Below, one piece after another: positions 21,838 through 29,750 of a stretch of DNA of 33,571 nt. Location of the stretch: positions 1-33,571 of the forward strand of contig JAHBVF010000052.1 of assembly GCA_019637685.1 (NCBI GenBank), given 5' to 3'. How positions within the stretch are numbered: position 1 is the stretch's first letter; each line of letters begins with the position of its first letter. A program made the translations under genes and the position numbers. Under the pieces are notes generated by a model that was not told where the DNA came from, ran no database searches, and was given only the letters and a program-made list of their open reading frames with translations. This DNA is from Caldilineaceae bacterium. GTDB lineage: Bacteria > Chloroflexota > Anaerolineae > Caldilineales > Caldilineaceae.

Positions 21838-22326
21838 CTAATTGATAGGTGCTGCGTGCTGCGTGACTGTCGGGTCATCTAGAGTGTTTAAGGGATCGGT
21901 ACTGTAGGGAACCCTATCTTCCTTGAGGTTTTGTTGGCGCTGATCGGAAAGCATTGTGAGTAGGAGACGGATGATGCTGGTGAGTTGTCCGCATCGGTGG
22001 TCTGTGACAGCCTGGCCCAAAATGTGACGACCGGCATAATACCAGTTGCGTGCTTCTCTGGCCGAGCCAAGTGCATATTCATAGAAACGGGCGCGATCCT
22101 TGCCAGAGCTTTTGCTATAGCCTTCGGCCAGATTTGCACCTATCGAGCCGACAGAGCGGTAGAGCTGATCGGCCAGACCTTGCATACGCGGATCGCTGCT
22201 GAGCTTGCTTACATCAGCCCAGCAAATGTCCACACAGAAAAGAGCCAGCCGATATACCTGCAATCGCCAGAGAGGATCGTCTATCAGATAGCCCGGTATC
22301 GACTGCTCCCACTCCTCATACGTCAT
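21838..22326 (-). CDS. Four-helix-bundle protein (S23/IVP family)
   Basis: A 162-residue member of the four-helix-bundle family related to proteins encoded in 23S rRNA intervening sequences and to the Avd accessory protein of diversity-generating retroelements. The hallmark is the second helix SVGSIGANLAEGYSK (68-82), then DRARFYEYALGSAREARNWY. The ATG at 22326 follows GAGGTG; a GTG at 22347 is possible but lies inside repeat sequence. The C-terminal THQ-like tail (TVTQHAAPIN) is translated from heptad repeats. The gene is flanked by inverted repeats (see the surrounding element) and sits between the alcohol dehydrogenase and LarA-like genes. No reverse transcriptase or template repeat was seen, so a DGR role is unsupported. 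Confidence 0.88.
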   Translation of the reverse strand: MTYEEWEQSIPGYLIDDPLWRLQVYRLALFCVDICWADVSKLSSDPRMQGLADQLYRSVGSIGANLAEGYSKSSGKDRARFYEYALGSAREARNWYYAGRHILGQAVTDHRCGQLTSIIRLLLTMLSDQRQQNLKEDRVPYSTDPLNTLDDPTVTQHAAPIN

Positions 22327-22348
22327 CCACTTCACCTCACGCAGCACG
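21849..22348. mobile_element. Possible cassette: four-helix-bundle gene between inverted heptad repeats
   Basis: CGTGCTGCGTGA (21855-21866) and its exact complement TCACGCAGCACG (22337-22348) bound almost the whole four-helix-bundle gene. The left side is GTGCTGC, GTGCTGC, GTGACTG (21849-21869). No transposase or target-site duplication is visible, so mobility is inference. Confidence 0.4.
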
Positions 22349-22363
22349 AAGTACGGATCACTT

Positions 22364-23374
22364 TTACGGCTCCAACACGACCTTCACCAGATCGCTCTCG
22401 CCCTTGGCCAGTTGACGGAAAATCTCTGGCCCTTCGTCCAGGCTGGCGACCCGTTCGATCAGTGGCTCCACATTCAGTCGCCCACCTGCCATGGCGGCGA
22501 TGGCTGCGGCAAAGTCATTTTCGTCAAAGCCGTAGGTGCCGCGCACGGTCAATTCGCGGGTGACAATCGCCTGCATATCAATGGTAATCGTCTTGGCGCT
22601 GTTGCCGATCCACGTGATCTGACCGCCGTTGCGGGTGGCGTCCACGGCCTGCTGCGCGGTGGGGGTGATGCCCACGGCCTCGAAGGCCACATCCACCCCG
22701 CCGTCGGTCATCTCCCGGATCACCGACACCGCGTCCTGTTCGCCCACATTGATGACCACGTCCGCGCCCAATTCCTCGGCCAGTTCCAGGCGGTGGGCCG
22801 AGCGGTCGGTGACAAAAATTTTGCCCGCGCCCTTGGCCCTGGCCCAGAGCATCGCCATCAGCCCGATAGGCCCGGCCCCAATGACAGCCACACTTTGCAT
22901 GGGATCGATGGGCGTAATCCTGGCCGCGTGCATTGTCACGGCGACCGGTTCGCAGAGCGCGGCCCGCTGCCAACTGAGATTCTCCGGTTTGCGGAAAAGC
23001 TGGGAGGGGCGCACCACCACCTGCTGGGCATAGGCCCCGTGCTCGTCCATTCCGGTCATGCGCCGGTGGGGGGAGCGGTTGATGGGATAGGGGTCCGGGC
23101 CGGTGGCCACGGAATAGAAGGGGATGACCACCACTTCGTCGCCCGTGGACCAGCCGTCCACGCCCTCGCCCAGGCCAGAGACGACACCGGCAAATTCGTG
23201 GCCCATCACAACCCCCGGCGTGCGTCGGCCTGTGCTGCCCGTATAGCCGTGTACATCCGAGCCGCAGATGCCCACGGCTTTCACGTCCACCAATACTTTG
23301 CCCGGCCCCGGTGTGGGATCAGCGACTTCCTCTACAGGCATTTCCCACGGACCGCGATACATAAGCGCTTTCAT
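22364..23374 (-). CDS. Zinc-type alcohol dehydrogenase (MDR superfamily)
   Basis: A 336-residue medium-chain dehydrogenase/reductase of the polyol/threonine dehydrogenase type, NAD(P)-dependent. Catalytic zinc ligands are Cys37 (GICGSDVHG), His59 and Glu60 (MGHEFAG), with Glu142 in LCEPVAV. The Rossmann motif is GAGPIG at 166-171 and Asp190 in VTDRS suggests NAD. The four-cysteine structural-zinc lobe that usually follows is absent: the corresponding stretch (about 86-110) has no cysteine. ATG 23374 has AAAGGA upstream at a rather long spacing. It leads a leftward run with the four-helix-bundle and LarA-like genes. The substrate is probably a polyol or sugar acid. Confidence 0.93.
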   Translation of the reverse strand: MKALMYRGPWEMPVEEVADPTPGPGKVLVDVKAVGICGSDVHGYTGSTGRRTPGVVMGHEFAGVVSGLGEGVDGWSTGDEVVVIPFYSVATGPDPYPINRSPHRRMTGMDEHGAYAQQVVVRPSQLFRKPENLSWQRAALCEPVAVTMHAARITPIDPMQSVAVIGAGPIGLMAMLWARAKGAGKIFVTDRSAHRLELAEELGADVVINVGEQDAVSVIREMTDGGVDVAFEAVGITPTAQQAVDATRNGGQITWIGNSAKTITIDMQAIVTRELTVRGTYGFDENDFAAAIAAMAGGRLNVEPLIERVASLDEGPEIFRQLAKGESDLVKVVLEP

Positions 23375-23397
23375 CTGATTTCAATTCCTTTGTGAGG

Positions 23398-23493
23398 ATT
23401 GGATATTGGGGCTGGGGGTTGGGAATTGAAGATTGGGTTGATATGCCGATACTACCCGATCCCCATTCTCCAGCCCCCAATCCCTCTTCTCCC
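23398..23493. repeat. Heptad-period repeats in inverted arrangement (ATTGGGG type)
   Basis: The left block 23398-23439 reads ATTGGAT, ATTGGGG, CTGGGGG, TTGGGAA, TTGAAGA, TTGGGTT. The right block 23459-23493 reads ATCCCCA, TTCTCCA, GCCCCCA, ATCCCTC, TTCTCCC. The two are roughly complementary and fill the space between divergent genes, where both promoters must also lie. Confidence 0.7.
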
Positions 23494-23627
23494 CAAATGG
23501 TGTCATTTTCCGGGCGATTTGTCAATCCACAGATTCCTCTCCGTTGCGCGAATGGGGAGAGGCTTCTATAATGGACGTGTCTGCAATGGCAGGCGGAGAA
23601 CAAAGTGACAATACAGGAGAAAGGTCT

Positions 23628-24491
23628 ATGTATCCGTGTCTGAACACCGGCGTTATCGGTGTGAAAGCTACCTTTGATGAAGCCGTCGAGTTGGCCGCCC
23701 GTCACGGCTTTCAGGGGATCGACTTTTCAATTGCGGAAGTTGAAGAAATTGTCGCCGACAAAGGCGAGGCCCACGTGCGCAGACTCCTGAACGATGCGGG
23801 TGTGCGTCTGGGGGCGTGGGGTCCGCCGGTGAACTGGCGGGCCGACGAGGCGGCCTGGCGAGCGGATCTGCCGCTGCTGGTCCGCCGCGCTGCCCTGGCC
23901 CGTACACTGGGTTCTGACCGTTCTTCCACGTGGATTATGCCCGGCGACAACGACCGGGACTTTGACACCAACTACGCCTTTCATCTGGAGCGGCTGCACC
24001 CGGTGGCCGAATTGCTGGGTCGGCAGGAGTGTCGGTTGGGGCTGGAGTGGGTGGGACCGAAGACTCTGCGGGATTCCCGGCACTTTCCCTTCATCCACAC
24101 AATGGAGGGGATGCGCAAGCTGGCCGCGGATATTGGCGGCAATGTGGGGCTGTTGGTGGACATCTTCCACCTGTACACCAGCCACGCGGATGTGGCCGCG
24201 GTGCGTTCGTTGCCGGTGACGGACGTAGTGAATGTCCACGTCAACGACGCCGTTGCCGGTCGCACACCCGACGAGCAGCTTGACAACGAGCGCGCCCTTC
24301 CCGGCGAAACCGGCGTCTGCGACATCGCCGGTTTTATGCAGGCTCTGGCCGCCATCGGCTACGACGGACCTGTGACAGTGGAACCCTTCAGCCAGCGGGT
24401 GCGGGCGATGGGTGCTGACGATGCCGTGCGTGCTACCGCCGATTCCCTGCGCCACAGTTGGGCGCTGGCCGGACTGGACTTTCCGGGATAG
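23628..24491 (+). CDS. Sugar phosphate isomerase/epimerase (TIM barrel, xylose isomerase-like)
   Basis: A 287-residue AP-endonuclease-2/xylose-isomerase-like TIM barrel. Metal ligands are visible as Glu in LGLEWVGPKTLR, Asp/His in LLVDIFHLYTS, His in VNVHVNDAV and Glu in GPVTVEPFS. Such proteins isomerise or epimerise ketoses, inososes and sugar acids; the exact substrate is unknown. ATG 23628 has AGGAGAAAGG upstream and is preferred over the earlier in-frame start at 23544. It is divergent from the zinc dehydrogenase, and the two may act on the same sugar route. Confidence 0.9.
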   Translation: MYPCLNTGVIGVKATFDEAVELAARHGFQGIDFSIAEVEEIVADKGEAHVRRLLNDAGVRLGAWGPPVNWRADEAAWRADLPLLVRRAALARTLGSDRSSTWIMPGDNDRDFDTNYAFHLERLHPVAELLGRQECRLGLEWVGPKTLRDSRHFPFIHTMEGMRKLAADIGGNVGLLVDIFHLYTSHADVAAVRSLPVTDVVNVHVNDAVAGRTPDEQLDNERALPGETGVCDIAGFMQALAAIGYDGPVTVEPFSQRVRAMGADDAVRATADSLRHSWALAGLDFPG

Positions 24492-24524
24492 GATCGCCAG
24501 CGTAATCCTGTTTGTCAGAGATGC

Positions 24525-24591
24525 TTGTATACACGGATGAAAAGGAACACAGATGATTTCCTTCCGTGTTTCTTCTTATCCGTGTATACAA
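24525..24591. terminator. Long inverted repeat between convergent genes
   Basis: TTGTATACACGGAT (24525-24538) and its exact complement (24578-24591) form a 14-bp stem. It continues inward for another 14 positions with four mismatches. It separates the epimerase and Rieske genes and is a likely bidirectional terminator. Confidence 0.7.
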
Positions 24592-24602
24592 ACATTCTTC
24601 TG

Positions 24603-25046
24603 CTATCCCGGCACTTCCACCACCACAAACTGCTGATCGTCTACGCTCACCTCGTAGGTCTCGGCGGTGTAGGGGCCGGGCAGAAGAGTCCCCATTTCTT
24701 CCGAAACAGGCAGCCCCTCCACGTGGACTTCGTAGGCCCGCACACGGGTTTTGGCCGGGTCAAACCAGGACTGTCCGGTGGTGATGTTAAACTCCCAGCC
24801 GTGCCAGGGGCAGCGCAGGATTTCACCCCGATGCGTGTATGTATATTCCCCGCCCGGTTTGGTAGCTATTAAAAATCCGGTCACCCGCCCTTCGCAGAGG
24901 GGGCCGCCCTGATGAGGGCAACGGTTGCGCAGGGCGTAGAAGCTGCCATTGACATTGAAAACCCCAATCGTGCGCCCGCCGATCTCCACAATTTTTCTCT
25001 CACCCGGCGGAATCTCCTCCACACGAGCGACGATATGCTTCGCCAT
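24603..25046 (-). CDS. Rieske [2Fe-2S] ferredoxin
   Basis: A 147-residue stand-alone Rieske protein. Cluster ligands are Cys43 and His45 (CPHQGG) and Cys79 and His82 (CPWHGWEF). The second loop WEFNITTGQSWFDP, then VRAYEVHVEG, is typical of ferredoxins that feed electrons to ring-hydroxylating or similar oxygenases. There is no membrane anchor. It is the last gene of a leftward operon after two amidohydrolases (60-base gap), which suggests a role in the same aromatic or hydroxy-acid breakdown route. No oxygenase large subunit is present, so its partner is unknown. Confidence 0.94.
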   Translation of the reverse strand: MAKHIVARVEEIPPGERKIVEIGGRTIGVFNVNGSFYALRNRCPHQGGPLCEGRVTGFLIATKPGGEYTYTHRGEILRCPWHGWEFNITTGQSWFDPAKTRVRAYEVHVEGLPVSEEMGTLLPGPYTAETYEVSVDDQQFVVVEVPG

Positions 25047-25106
25047 ACATCCGATCCTTCTTATCCGTTTTGATCCGTCCGATCAGCGTCATCCGCGTTC
25101 TATTCT

Positions 25107-26207
25107 TCAGTCAAGCCCATACAGCTGCCGGGCATTTTCCGCCATAAAAGCGCGCTTGCGCACCGGGTCCAGGGCAATTGGAAAGGCCTGATCCGGCGCG
25201 TCAAAATCCCAGTGAGGATAATCCGTGGCAAAGAGCAGCCGGTCGTCCATCGCCAATTGGTCGAGAAGCTGGCGGAAGTATTCCCGCTGGGGCGGCTCCT
25301 CCATCGGCTGGGTGCTGACCCAGAAATGCTCCCGGAAGACTTCCGACGGCGGGCGGTTCAGGTAGGGTGTCTCGGCTTTCAGTTTGCGCCAGGCCGCGTC
25401 CATCCGCCACAGCATCGGCGGAATCCAGGCGAAGCCCCCTTCGATCAGCACAATTCGCAGGCCGGGGAAGCGCTCGAAAATGCCCTCAAAAATCATACTG
25501 ATCACTTGCGCCTGAAACGCCTGGGGCATCCCGCCGTGATCTTCGATGTAGTGGCTGGGCCAGCCCGCGCCGGTGATGGGGCCACCCCCCGCGCCGCCAA
25601 AGTGGATGCCGATGGGCAGGTTGTGGCGTTCGGCTGCCTCGTACATTTTCCAATACTTGCGCCGGCCCAGCGGCTCTTTTGTGCGAATGATCAGCAGGGC
25701 CTGGACAAAAGCGGGATTGCCGCCCCAGTGGTCGATCTCCGCCGCGGCCAGTTCGCCGTCCTCCCAGGGCACAACGACCGAAGCGCGCAGCCGCGGCTCC
25801 GGCTCCACCCAGTCGTGGAGTTGCCACTCATTCACCGCTCGCGCCAGGGCCGCGGCGTAGGCCAGATTGCGCTGCTCGCCCACGCCCACCAGCGGGTTGA
25901 GAATCCCGTATTCGATATTCCAGCCGTCCAGCAGTTGCTCCTGGACAAAGGCCCGATTGGAGCCGGGCGGGCCACCCGCCGCGGGCCAGGAATCGTGCCG
26001 GGCCGCGTTGGGCATTGCCCGGGGATAGTGGCTGCCCTGATGGCCCCGCATTCCAAAGACCCGGTGATGCTCCCGCCACTCCGGGGCCAGATAATTGGTC
26101 AGCACATCGGGCGAAGGAAAAGAGATGTGGATGTCAGCGTCGATGACCGCCACGTCAACGCTGGATGGGCGGTCGGGCAGGGCAGATGGAGCGGTTGCGA
26201 TTGCCAT
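25107..26207 (-). CDS. Amidohydrolase family protein (COG2159), copy 1
   Basis: A 366-residue TIM-barrel metal-dependent hydrolase or decarboxylase of the ACMSD/COG2159 type. The N-terminal metal motif is D-x-H at 25-27 (VIDADIHISF). Later ligands are in LPIGIHFGGAGG and FATDYPHWDFD, with the catalytic Asp in TDYPH. ATG 26207 follows TTGGAGG. It is a diverged paralogue of the adjacent upstream gene, with the same blocks in the same order (GWPSHYIEDHGGMPQAFQ, VLIEGGFAWIPPMLWRMD). In this family decarboxylation of aromatic or unsaturated acids is as common as hydrolysis, so the reaction is left open. Confidence 0.92.
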   Translation of the reverse strand: MAIATAPSALPDRPSSVDVAVIDADIHISFPSPDVLTNYLAPEWREHHRVFGMRGHQGSHYPRAMPNAARHDSWPAAGGPPGSNRAFVQEQLLDGWNIEYGILNPLVGVGEQRNLAYAAALARAVNEWQLHDWVEPEPRLRASVVVPWEDGELAAAEIDHWGGNPAFVQALLIIRTKEPLGRRKYWKMYEAAERHNLPIGIHFGGAGGGPITGAGWPSHYIEDHGGMPQAFQAQVISMIFEGIFERFPGLRIVLIEGGFAWIPPMLWRMDAAWRKLKAETPYLNRPPSEVFREHFWVSTQPMEEPPQREYFRQLLDQLAMDDRLLFATDYPHWDFDAPDQAFPIALDPVRKRAFMAENARQLYGLD

Positions 26208-26221
26208 TGGGAACCTCCAAA

Positions 26222-26256
26222 AATGCGGATTGCAGAATGTGGAATGCGGACTGAAG
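26222..26256. repeat. Heptad-period repeat (AATGCGG type) in an operon spacer
   Basis: Five 7-bp units: AATGCGG, ATTGCAG, AATGTGG, AATGCGG, ACTGAAG. They fill half of the gap between the two amidohydrolase genes. A weaker run based on ATCCG at 14-base steps occupies the next gap of the operon (25047-25105). Confidence 0.75.
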
Positions 26257-26275
26257 ATCGCTACTCGCCACTTGC

Positions 26276-27298
26276 CTACAAACGATAAAAGGTGCGAGCG
26301 TTCTCGCTGCGAATCTTCTGCTCCAGCGCCACCGGCAGCGCGGCAAAGAGCACGTTTTCCGAGTCGTGCAGGTGGGGATAGTCCGAGCCGTAGAGCAGCA
26401 TTTCGTCAGAATCGATCTGCTCGACGATCTGGCGCAGATGGGCCGCGTTGGCCGGGCCGTCCACGGGTTGGATGGTCAGGCGCAGATGTTCCTGCCAGTA
26501 GCGGGAGGGCGCACGCTTGACCCACGGCGTATTGTGGCGCAGCCCCTTCCACTCTTTGTCCATGCGCCACATCAGCGAGGGCAGCCAGGTGAAGCCGCTT
26601 TCGACAAAGGCCACCCGCAGATCGGGGAAACGGTCGAACGCGCCTTCCATCACCAGACTGAGGGCCTGGGATTGAAAGATTTGGGCCATCCCCGCGTATT
26701 CCTCGATATAGAGCGAGGGCCAGCCCGCTGGTGTGGGTGGATTGCCAGCCGCGCCCCCAAAGTTAACAGCCACCACCAGATTGTGGTGGGTGGCTGCCTG
26801 AAAGATCGGATCGAAGCGCCGATTGCCATAGGGCGCATCGGAACGCACAGGCAGAACCACCTGGACAAAACCGGGGTGATCGCCCCAGCGCTCGATCTCC
26901 GCCGCGGCCAGGGCCGGGTTCTGGCTGGGCACAACAATCGATGCCCGCAGGCGCGGCTCCTTTTCCAGCCAATGTTCGAGCTGCCAGTGGTTGACCGCTG
27001 TGGCCAGGGTCGAGGCCAGTTCCTCGTTGCGCACGCTCTGCACCCGATAGGCACAGTTGAGAATGCCGATTTCGCTGCCGTTCAACGCCTTCTCCTGCAA
27101 CTCGGCCAGGTCGGGAATAGCGGTTGCGCCGGGTCGGGCCGAGGTAGGAATCGTGGCGGGATAGTCGGCCGCGTCCGGCCCCACAAAGGCCGATTCCCGG
27201 CAATAGTCCAACCAATAGTCGGGCAGGTAGGGATAGAGAGTCTCTTTGGACGGGAGTTCGTTGTGCAGGTCGCAATCAATCGTCGGCAGTGTGGGCAT
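26276..27298 (-). CDS. Amidohydrolase family protein (COG2159), copy 2
   Basis: A 340-residue paralogue of the following gene. The metal motif is D-x-H at 10-12 (TIDCDLHNELPS); other ligand blocks are LVVAVNFGGAAG and LLYGSDYPHLHD. In the second block asparagine replaces the histidine found in copy 1 (AVNFGG versus GIHFGG), a change at a usual metal-ligand position that may alter chemistry or inactivate it. The start is placed at ATG 27296-27298, where homology begins, although the frame is open for 170 more codons and the ribosome site is weak. It is the first gene of the leftward amidohydrolase-amidohydrolase-Rieske operon and is divergent from secG. Confidence 0.88.
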   Translation of the reverse strand: MPTLPTIDCDLHNELPSKETLYPYLPDYWLDYCRESAFVGPDAADYPATIPTSARPGATAIPDLAELQEKALNGSEIGILNCAYRVQSVRNEELASTLATAVNHWQLEHWLEKEPRLRASIVVPSQNPALAAAEIERWGDHPGFVQVVLPVRSDAPYGNRRFDPIFQAATHHNLVVAVNFGGAAGNPPTPAGWPSLYIEEYAGMAQIFQSQALSLVMEGAFDRFPDLRVAFVESGFTWLPSLMWRMDKEWKGLRHNTPWVKRAPSRYWQEHLRLTIQPVDGPANAAHLRQIVEQIDSDEMLLYGSDYPHLHDSENVLFAALPVALEQKIRSENARTFYRL

Positions 27299-27392
27299 TG
27301 TCACATAACCAGTTGGAGAGTGGTGGACAAGAGATCGGGCAAAGGTGACAGTAGAATAGTAACCGAAAATCAGGAAGCAGGCAATCGGAATT

Positions 27393-27420
27393 TTGCGTCT
27401 GGGGCGGCGACTGCTATACT
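27393..27420 (+). promoter_or_regulatory. Likely secG promoter
   Basis: TTGCGT (27393-27398), a 16-base spacer and TATACT (27415-27420) lie 65 bases upstream of the secG start. Confidence 0.55.
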
Positions 27421-27484
27421 GCCCTGTGGAATTCAATCGGAATATCCCGGTTATGGACTTGCCCGTGGGCGCGAGGAGTGTTTG

Positions 27485-27703
27485 ATGGAAGCAGTATTGA
27501 TGATTGCGACAATTATTATTGCGATTACCCTGACCGCCGTGGTGCTGGTGCAGGGTGCGAACAGCGGGCTGGGCAGTGCATTTGGCGGTGATTCGGGCAT
27601 CTATCGCACCCGCCGAGGTGTGGAAAAGACTCTTTTCACAATGACCATCGGTCTGGCTGTCCTCTTCCTGATTTTCAGCCTTGTCACTGTAGCAGTTGGC
27701 TAG
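27485..27703 (+). CDS. secG: Protein translocase subunit SecG
   Basis: A 72-residue protein with two membrane helices (about 3-22 and 52-70) flanking a short cytoplasmic loop. The loop carries the family's VVLVQGANSGLGSAFGGDSG signature (about 20-39) and the downstream R-R-G-x-E motif (RTRRGVEKTLF). SecG associates with SecYE to aid preprotein export. ATG 27485 has GAGGAG six bases upstream. It precedes a binding-protein gene by 55 bases and may be co-transcribed with it. Confidence 0.95.
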   Translation: MEAVLMIATIIIAITLTAVVLVQGANSGLGSAFGGDSGIYRTRRGVEKTLFTMTIGLAVLFLIFSLVTVAVG

Positions 27704-27758
27704 GCAGTTTCTCCACGCGCTCGCGAGGGAGTTGTTCTCTCTCCGGGCGGGGTGAATC

Positions 27759-29489
27759 ATGCGCGATCTTCCGCCCGAAGGTTTGACCCACTCTTTGGAT
27801 TCCCCTCCCCCCACAGCACCTTTGGGACGCTACATTCGTTGGCAGTTTTTGATTGCCATCGGTGGCGTCTTTTTGTTAACCCTGCTTCTCGGTGTGACGG
27901 CCTACAACGTATCAACAGAGCTTGTGCCCGATCGCGGGGGCGTCTTTCGGGAAGGGGTGGCGGGCAATCCCCAATACCTGAATCCCCTGCTCTGCCAGAC
28001 CCACGAGATCGATCAGGACTTGTGCAGCCTGCTCTTTCGCGGGCTGACCCGATTGGACGCCAATGGACGTGTCGCCCCCGATCTGGCCGAGTCCTGGTCC
28101 AGCACACCGGATGGCCTGATATATACGTTCCGCCTGCGCAAAGATCAATTCTGGCACGACGGGGTCGCCATTACTGCCGACGATATCGCGTTTACAGTCG
28201 GGATGTTGCAGGCTCCGGACACACCGATTGTGCCAGACCTGGCGGAACTGTGGCGCTCGGTGGATATGGAAGTGGTGGATGCCCAGAGTGTGCGTTTTAT
28301 TCTGGATGAATCCTTTGCCCCATTTCTTGACTATACGTCGATTGGGCTGTTGCCCAAACACATTTGGCAGAATGTCGCGCCTGCGGATCTGGCGTCCAGC
28401 CCGCTAAACCTGACACCGGTAGGTAGCGGGCCTATGCGGATTACCAGCTCGTCCGCGGCCATGATTCATATGGAACCCAATCCCTATTGGGGAGAAGACA
28501 CACCCTACATCTCCGCGCTGGAATTTATTTTCTATCCCGATTATCCTTCTATCTACGCGGCCTATACAAAGGGAGAATTGGACGGGATCAGCCGGGTGCT
28601 TGTGGGCGATCTGCCCCTGGCCAAAGAGCGGGAGGACCTCCAGCTTTTCTCCGCGCTGGAGTCCGTCTATGTCAGCGTTGTCTTCAATCTGAAAAATCCA
28701 GACACGCCCTTTTTTCAGGAGAAAGCAGTACGGCAGGCATTGCTCTATGGGTTGAACCGGGAACGTCTGGTGGCGGATGCAGTCTCCGGCCAGGGCATTG
28801 TGGCGAATTCACCCATCCCGGCCAATAGCTGGGCCTATGCGTCTGATCTGCCTTCTTTTCCGTATGATCCTACCAGGGCGGCGCGCTTGTTGGACGAAGC
28901 CGGCTGGATCGACCGGGACGCGGATGGGGTGCGGGACAAGGATGGCCGTGCCCTGCGTTTTGTGCTGCTCTCCAATGACGACCCCGTGCGCAGGCAAATT
29001 ATTGAGCAGATCAGCGCGGACTGGCGGGCAATTGGCGTTCTGGCTGTGCCCCAATCGGTCAGTTTTGCCGGATTGGTGAGCGATTTTCTGGCCCCCCGGC
29101 GCTTTGACGCGGCGTTGGTCACGTGGAGTATTACAGGCGATCCGGACCCCTTCCCCCTGTGGCACAGCAGCCAAATTGGGGAAGGCGGCCAGAATTATAG
29201 CGGGTGGATGAACGACGAGGCGGATAGGTTGATTCAGGATGCCCGTTCGACAATTGACCGGGCCAAGCGTGAAGTGCTCTACGCACAATTTCAGCGCCTC
29301 TTCCTGGAGGAACTGCCTGCCATTCCGCTCTATTATCCGGTCTACACCTATGGGGTCAGCGAACGGGTGAAAAATGTGCAGATCGGGCCGCTCAATACGC
29401 CTTCCGACCGTTTTGCTACCTTTGCCGACTGGTATATTGTGACACGCCGTATGCCTGTCAATCAGACGTCCGGGGCCTCTGGGGAATAG
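27759..29489 (+). CDS. ABC transporter substrate-binding protein, family 5 (oligopeptide type)
   Basis: A 576-residue extracytoplasmic solute-binding protein of the OppA/DppA family. Residues about 25-48 are a membrane helix (WQFLIAIGGVFLLTLLLGVTAYN) without a lipobox cysteine, so it is anchored by an N-terminal helix and not by lipid. Family blocks are NPQYLNPLLCQTHEID, then LAESWSSTPDGLIYTFRLRKD, then WHDGVAITADDIAFTV, and near the end AQFQRLFLEELPAIPLYYPV. There are no permease or ATPase genes next to it. Possible substrates are peptides, nickel chelates or glycosides. Confidence 0.93.
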   Translation: MRDLPPEGLTHSLDSPPPTAPLGRYIRWQFLIAIGGVFLLTLLLGVTAYNVSTELVPDRGGVFREGVAGNPQYLNPLLCQTHEIDQDLCSLLFRGLTRLDANGRVAPDLAESWSSTPDGLIYTFRLRKDQFWHDGVAITADDIAFTVGMLQAPDTPIVPDLAELWRSVDMEVVDAQSVRFILDESFAPFLDYTSIGLLPKHIWQNVAPADLASSPLNLTPVGSGPMRITSSSAAMIHMEPNPYWGEDTPYISALEFIFYPDYPSIYAAYTKGELDGISRVLVGDLPLAKEREDLQLFSALESVYVSVVFNLKNPDTPFFQEKAVRQALLYGLNRERLVADAVSGQGIVANSPIPANSWAYASDLPSFPYDPTRAARLLDEAGWIDRDADGVRDKDGRALRFVLLSNDDPVRRQIIEQISADWRAIGVLAVPQSVSFAGLVSDFLAPRRFDAALVTWSITGDPDPFPLWHSSQIGEGGQNYSGWMNDEADRLIQDARSTIDRAKREVLYAQFQRLFLEELPAIPLYYPVYTYGVSERVKNVQIGPLNTPSDRFATFADWYIVTRRMPVNQTSGASGE

Positions 29490-29509
29490 GACATATATGA
29501 CTCCTGAAT

Positions 29510-29538
29510 TTGACAGCAATTCGGGCCGGTGATAGAAT
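29510..29538 (+). promoter_or_regulatory. tRNA-Leu promoter
   Basis: TTGACA (29510-29515), a 17-base spacer and TAGAAT (29533-29538) form a near-consensus sigma-70-type promoter ending 23 bases before the tRNA. Confidence 0.8.
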
Positions 29539-29561
29539 GGCTTCTGTTGTACAAGATGAAT

Positions 29562-29648
<87 letters not shown>

Positions 29649-29652
29649 ACAG

Positions 29653-29694
29653 AGAGAGGCTTCGGGTAGTTTGCCCGAAGCCTCTCTTTTTGTT
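29653..29694 (+). terminator. Terminator of tRNA-Leu
   Basis: A 14-bp perfect stem (29653-29666 with 29674-29687) around a 7-base loop is followed by TTTTTGTT. Confidence 0.95.
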
Positions 29695-29699
29695 ATACT
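29671..29699 (+). promoter_or_regulatory. FtsB-like gene promoter nested in the tRNA terminator
   Basis: TTGCCC (29671-29676), 17 bases and TATACT (29694-29699) make a good promoter. Its -35 box and spacer are the loop, 3' arm and T-tract of the preceding terminator. Confidence 0.65.
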
Positions 29700-29750
29700 G
29701 CCGTCGAAATCAGCGACAGTGTAGTTTTGAGCGAGATGGGGAGTGTGGGT

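Noticed and set aside
21838..22326. Avd protein of a diversity-generating retroelement
   Set aside because: No reverse transcriptase and no template/variable repeat pair are visible nearby.
26366..27484. Long rightward frame running into secG
   Set aside because: It is antisense to the second amidohydrolase. Only the last 72 codons (secG), with their own ribosome site at 27471-27478, are genuine.
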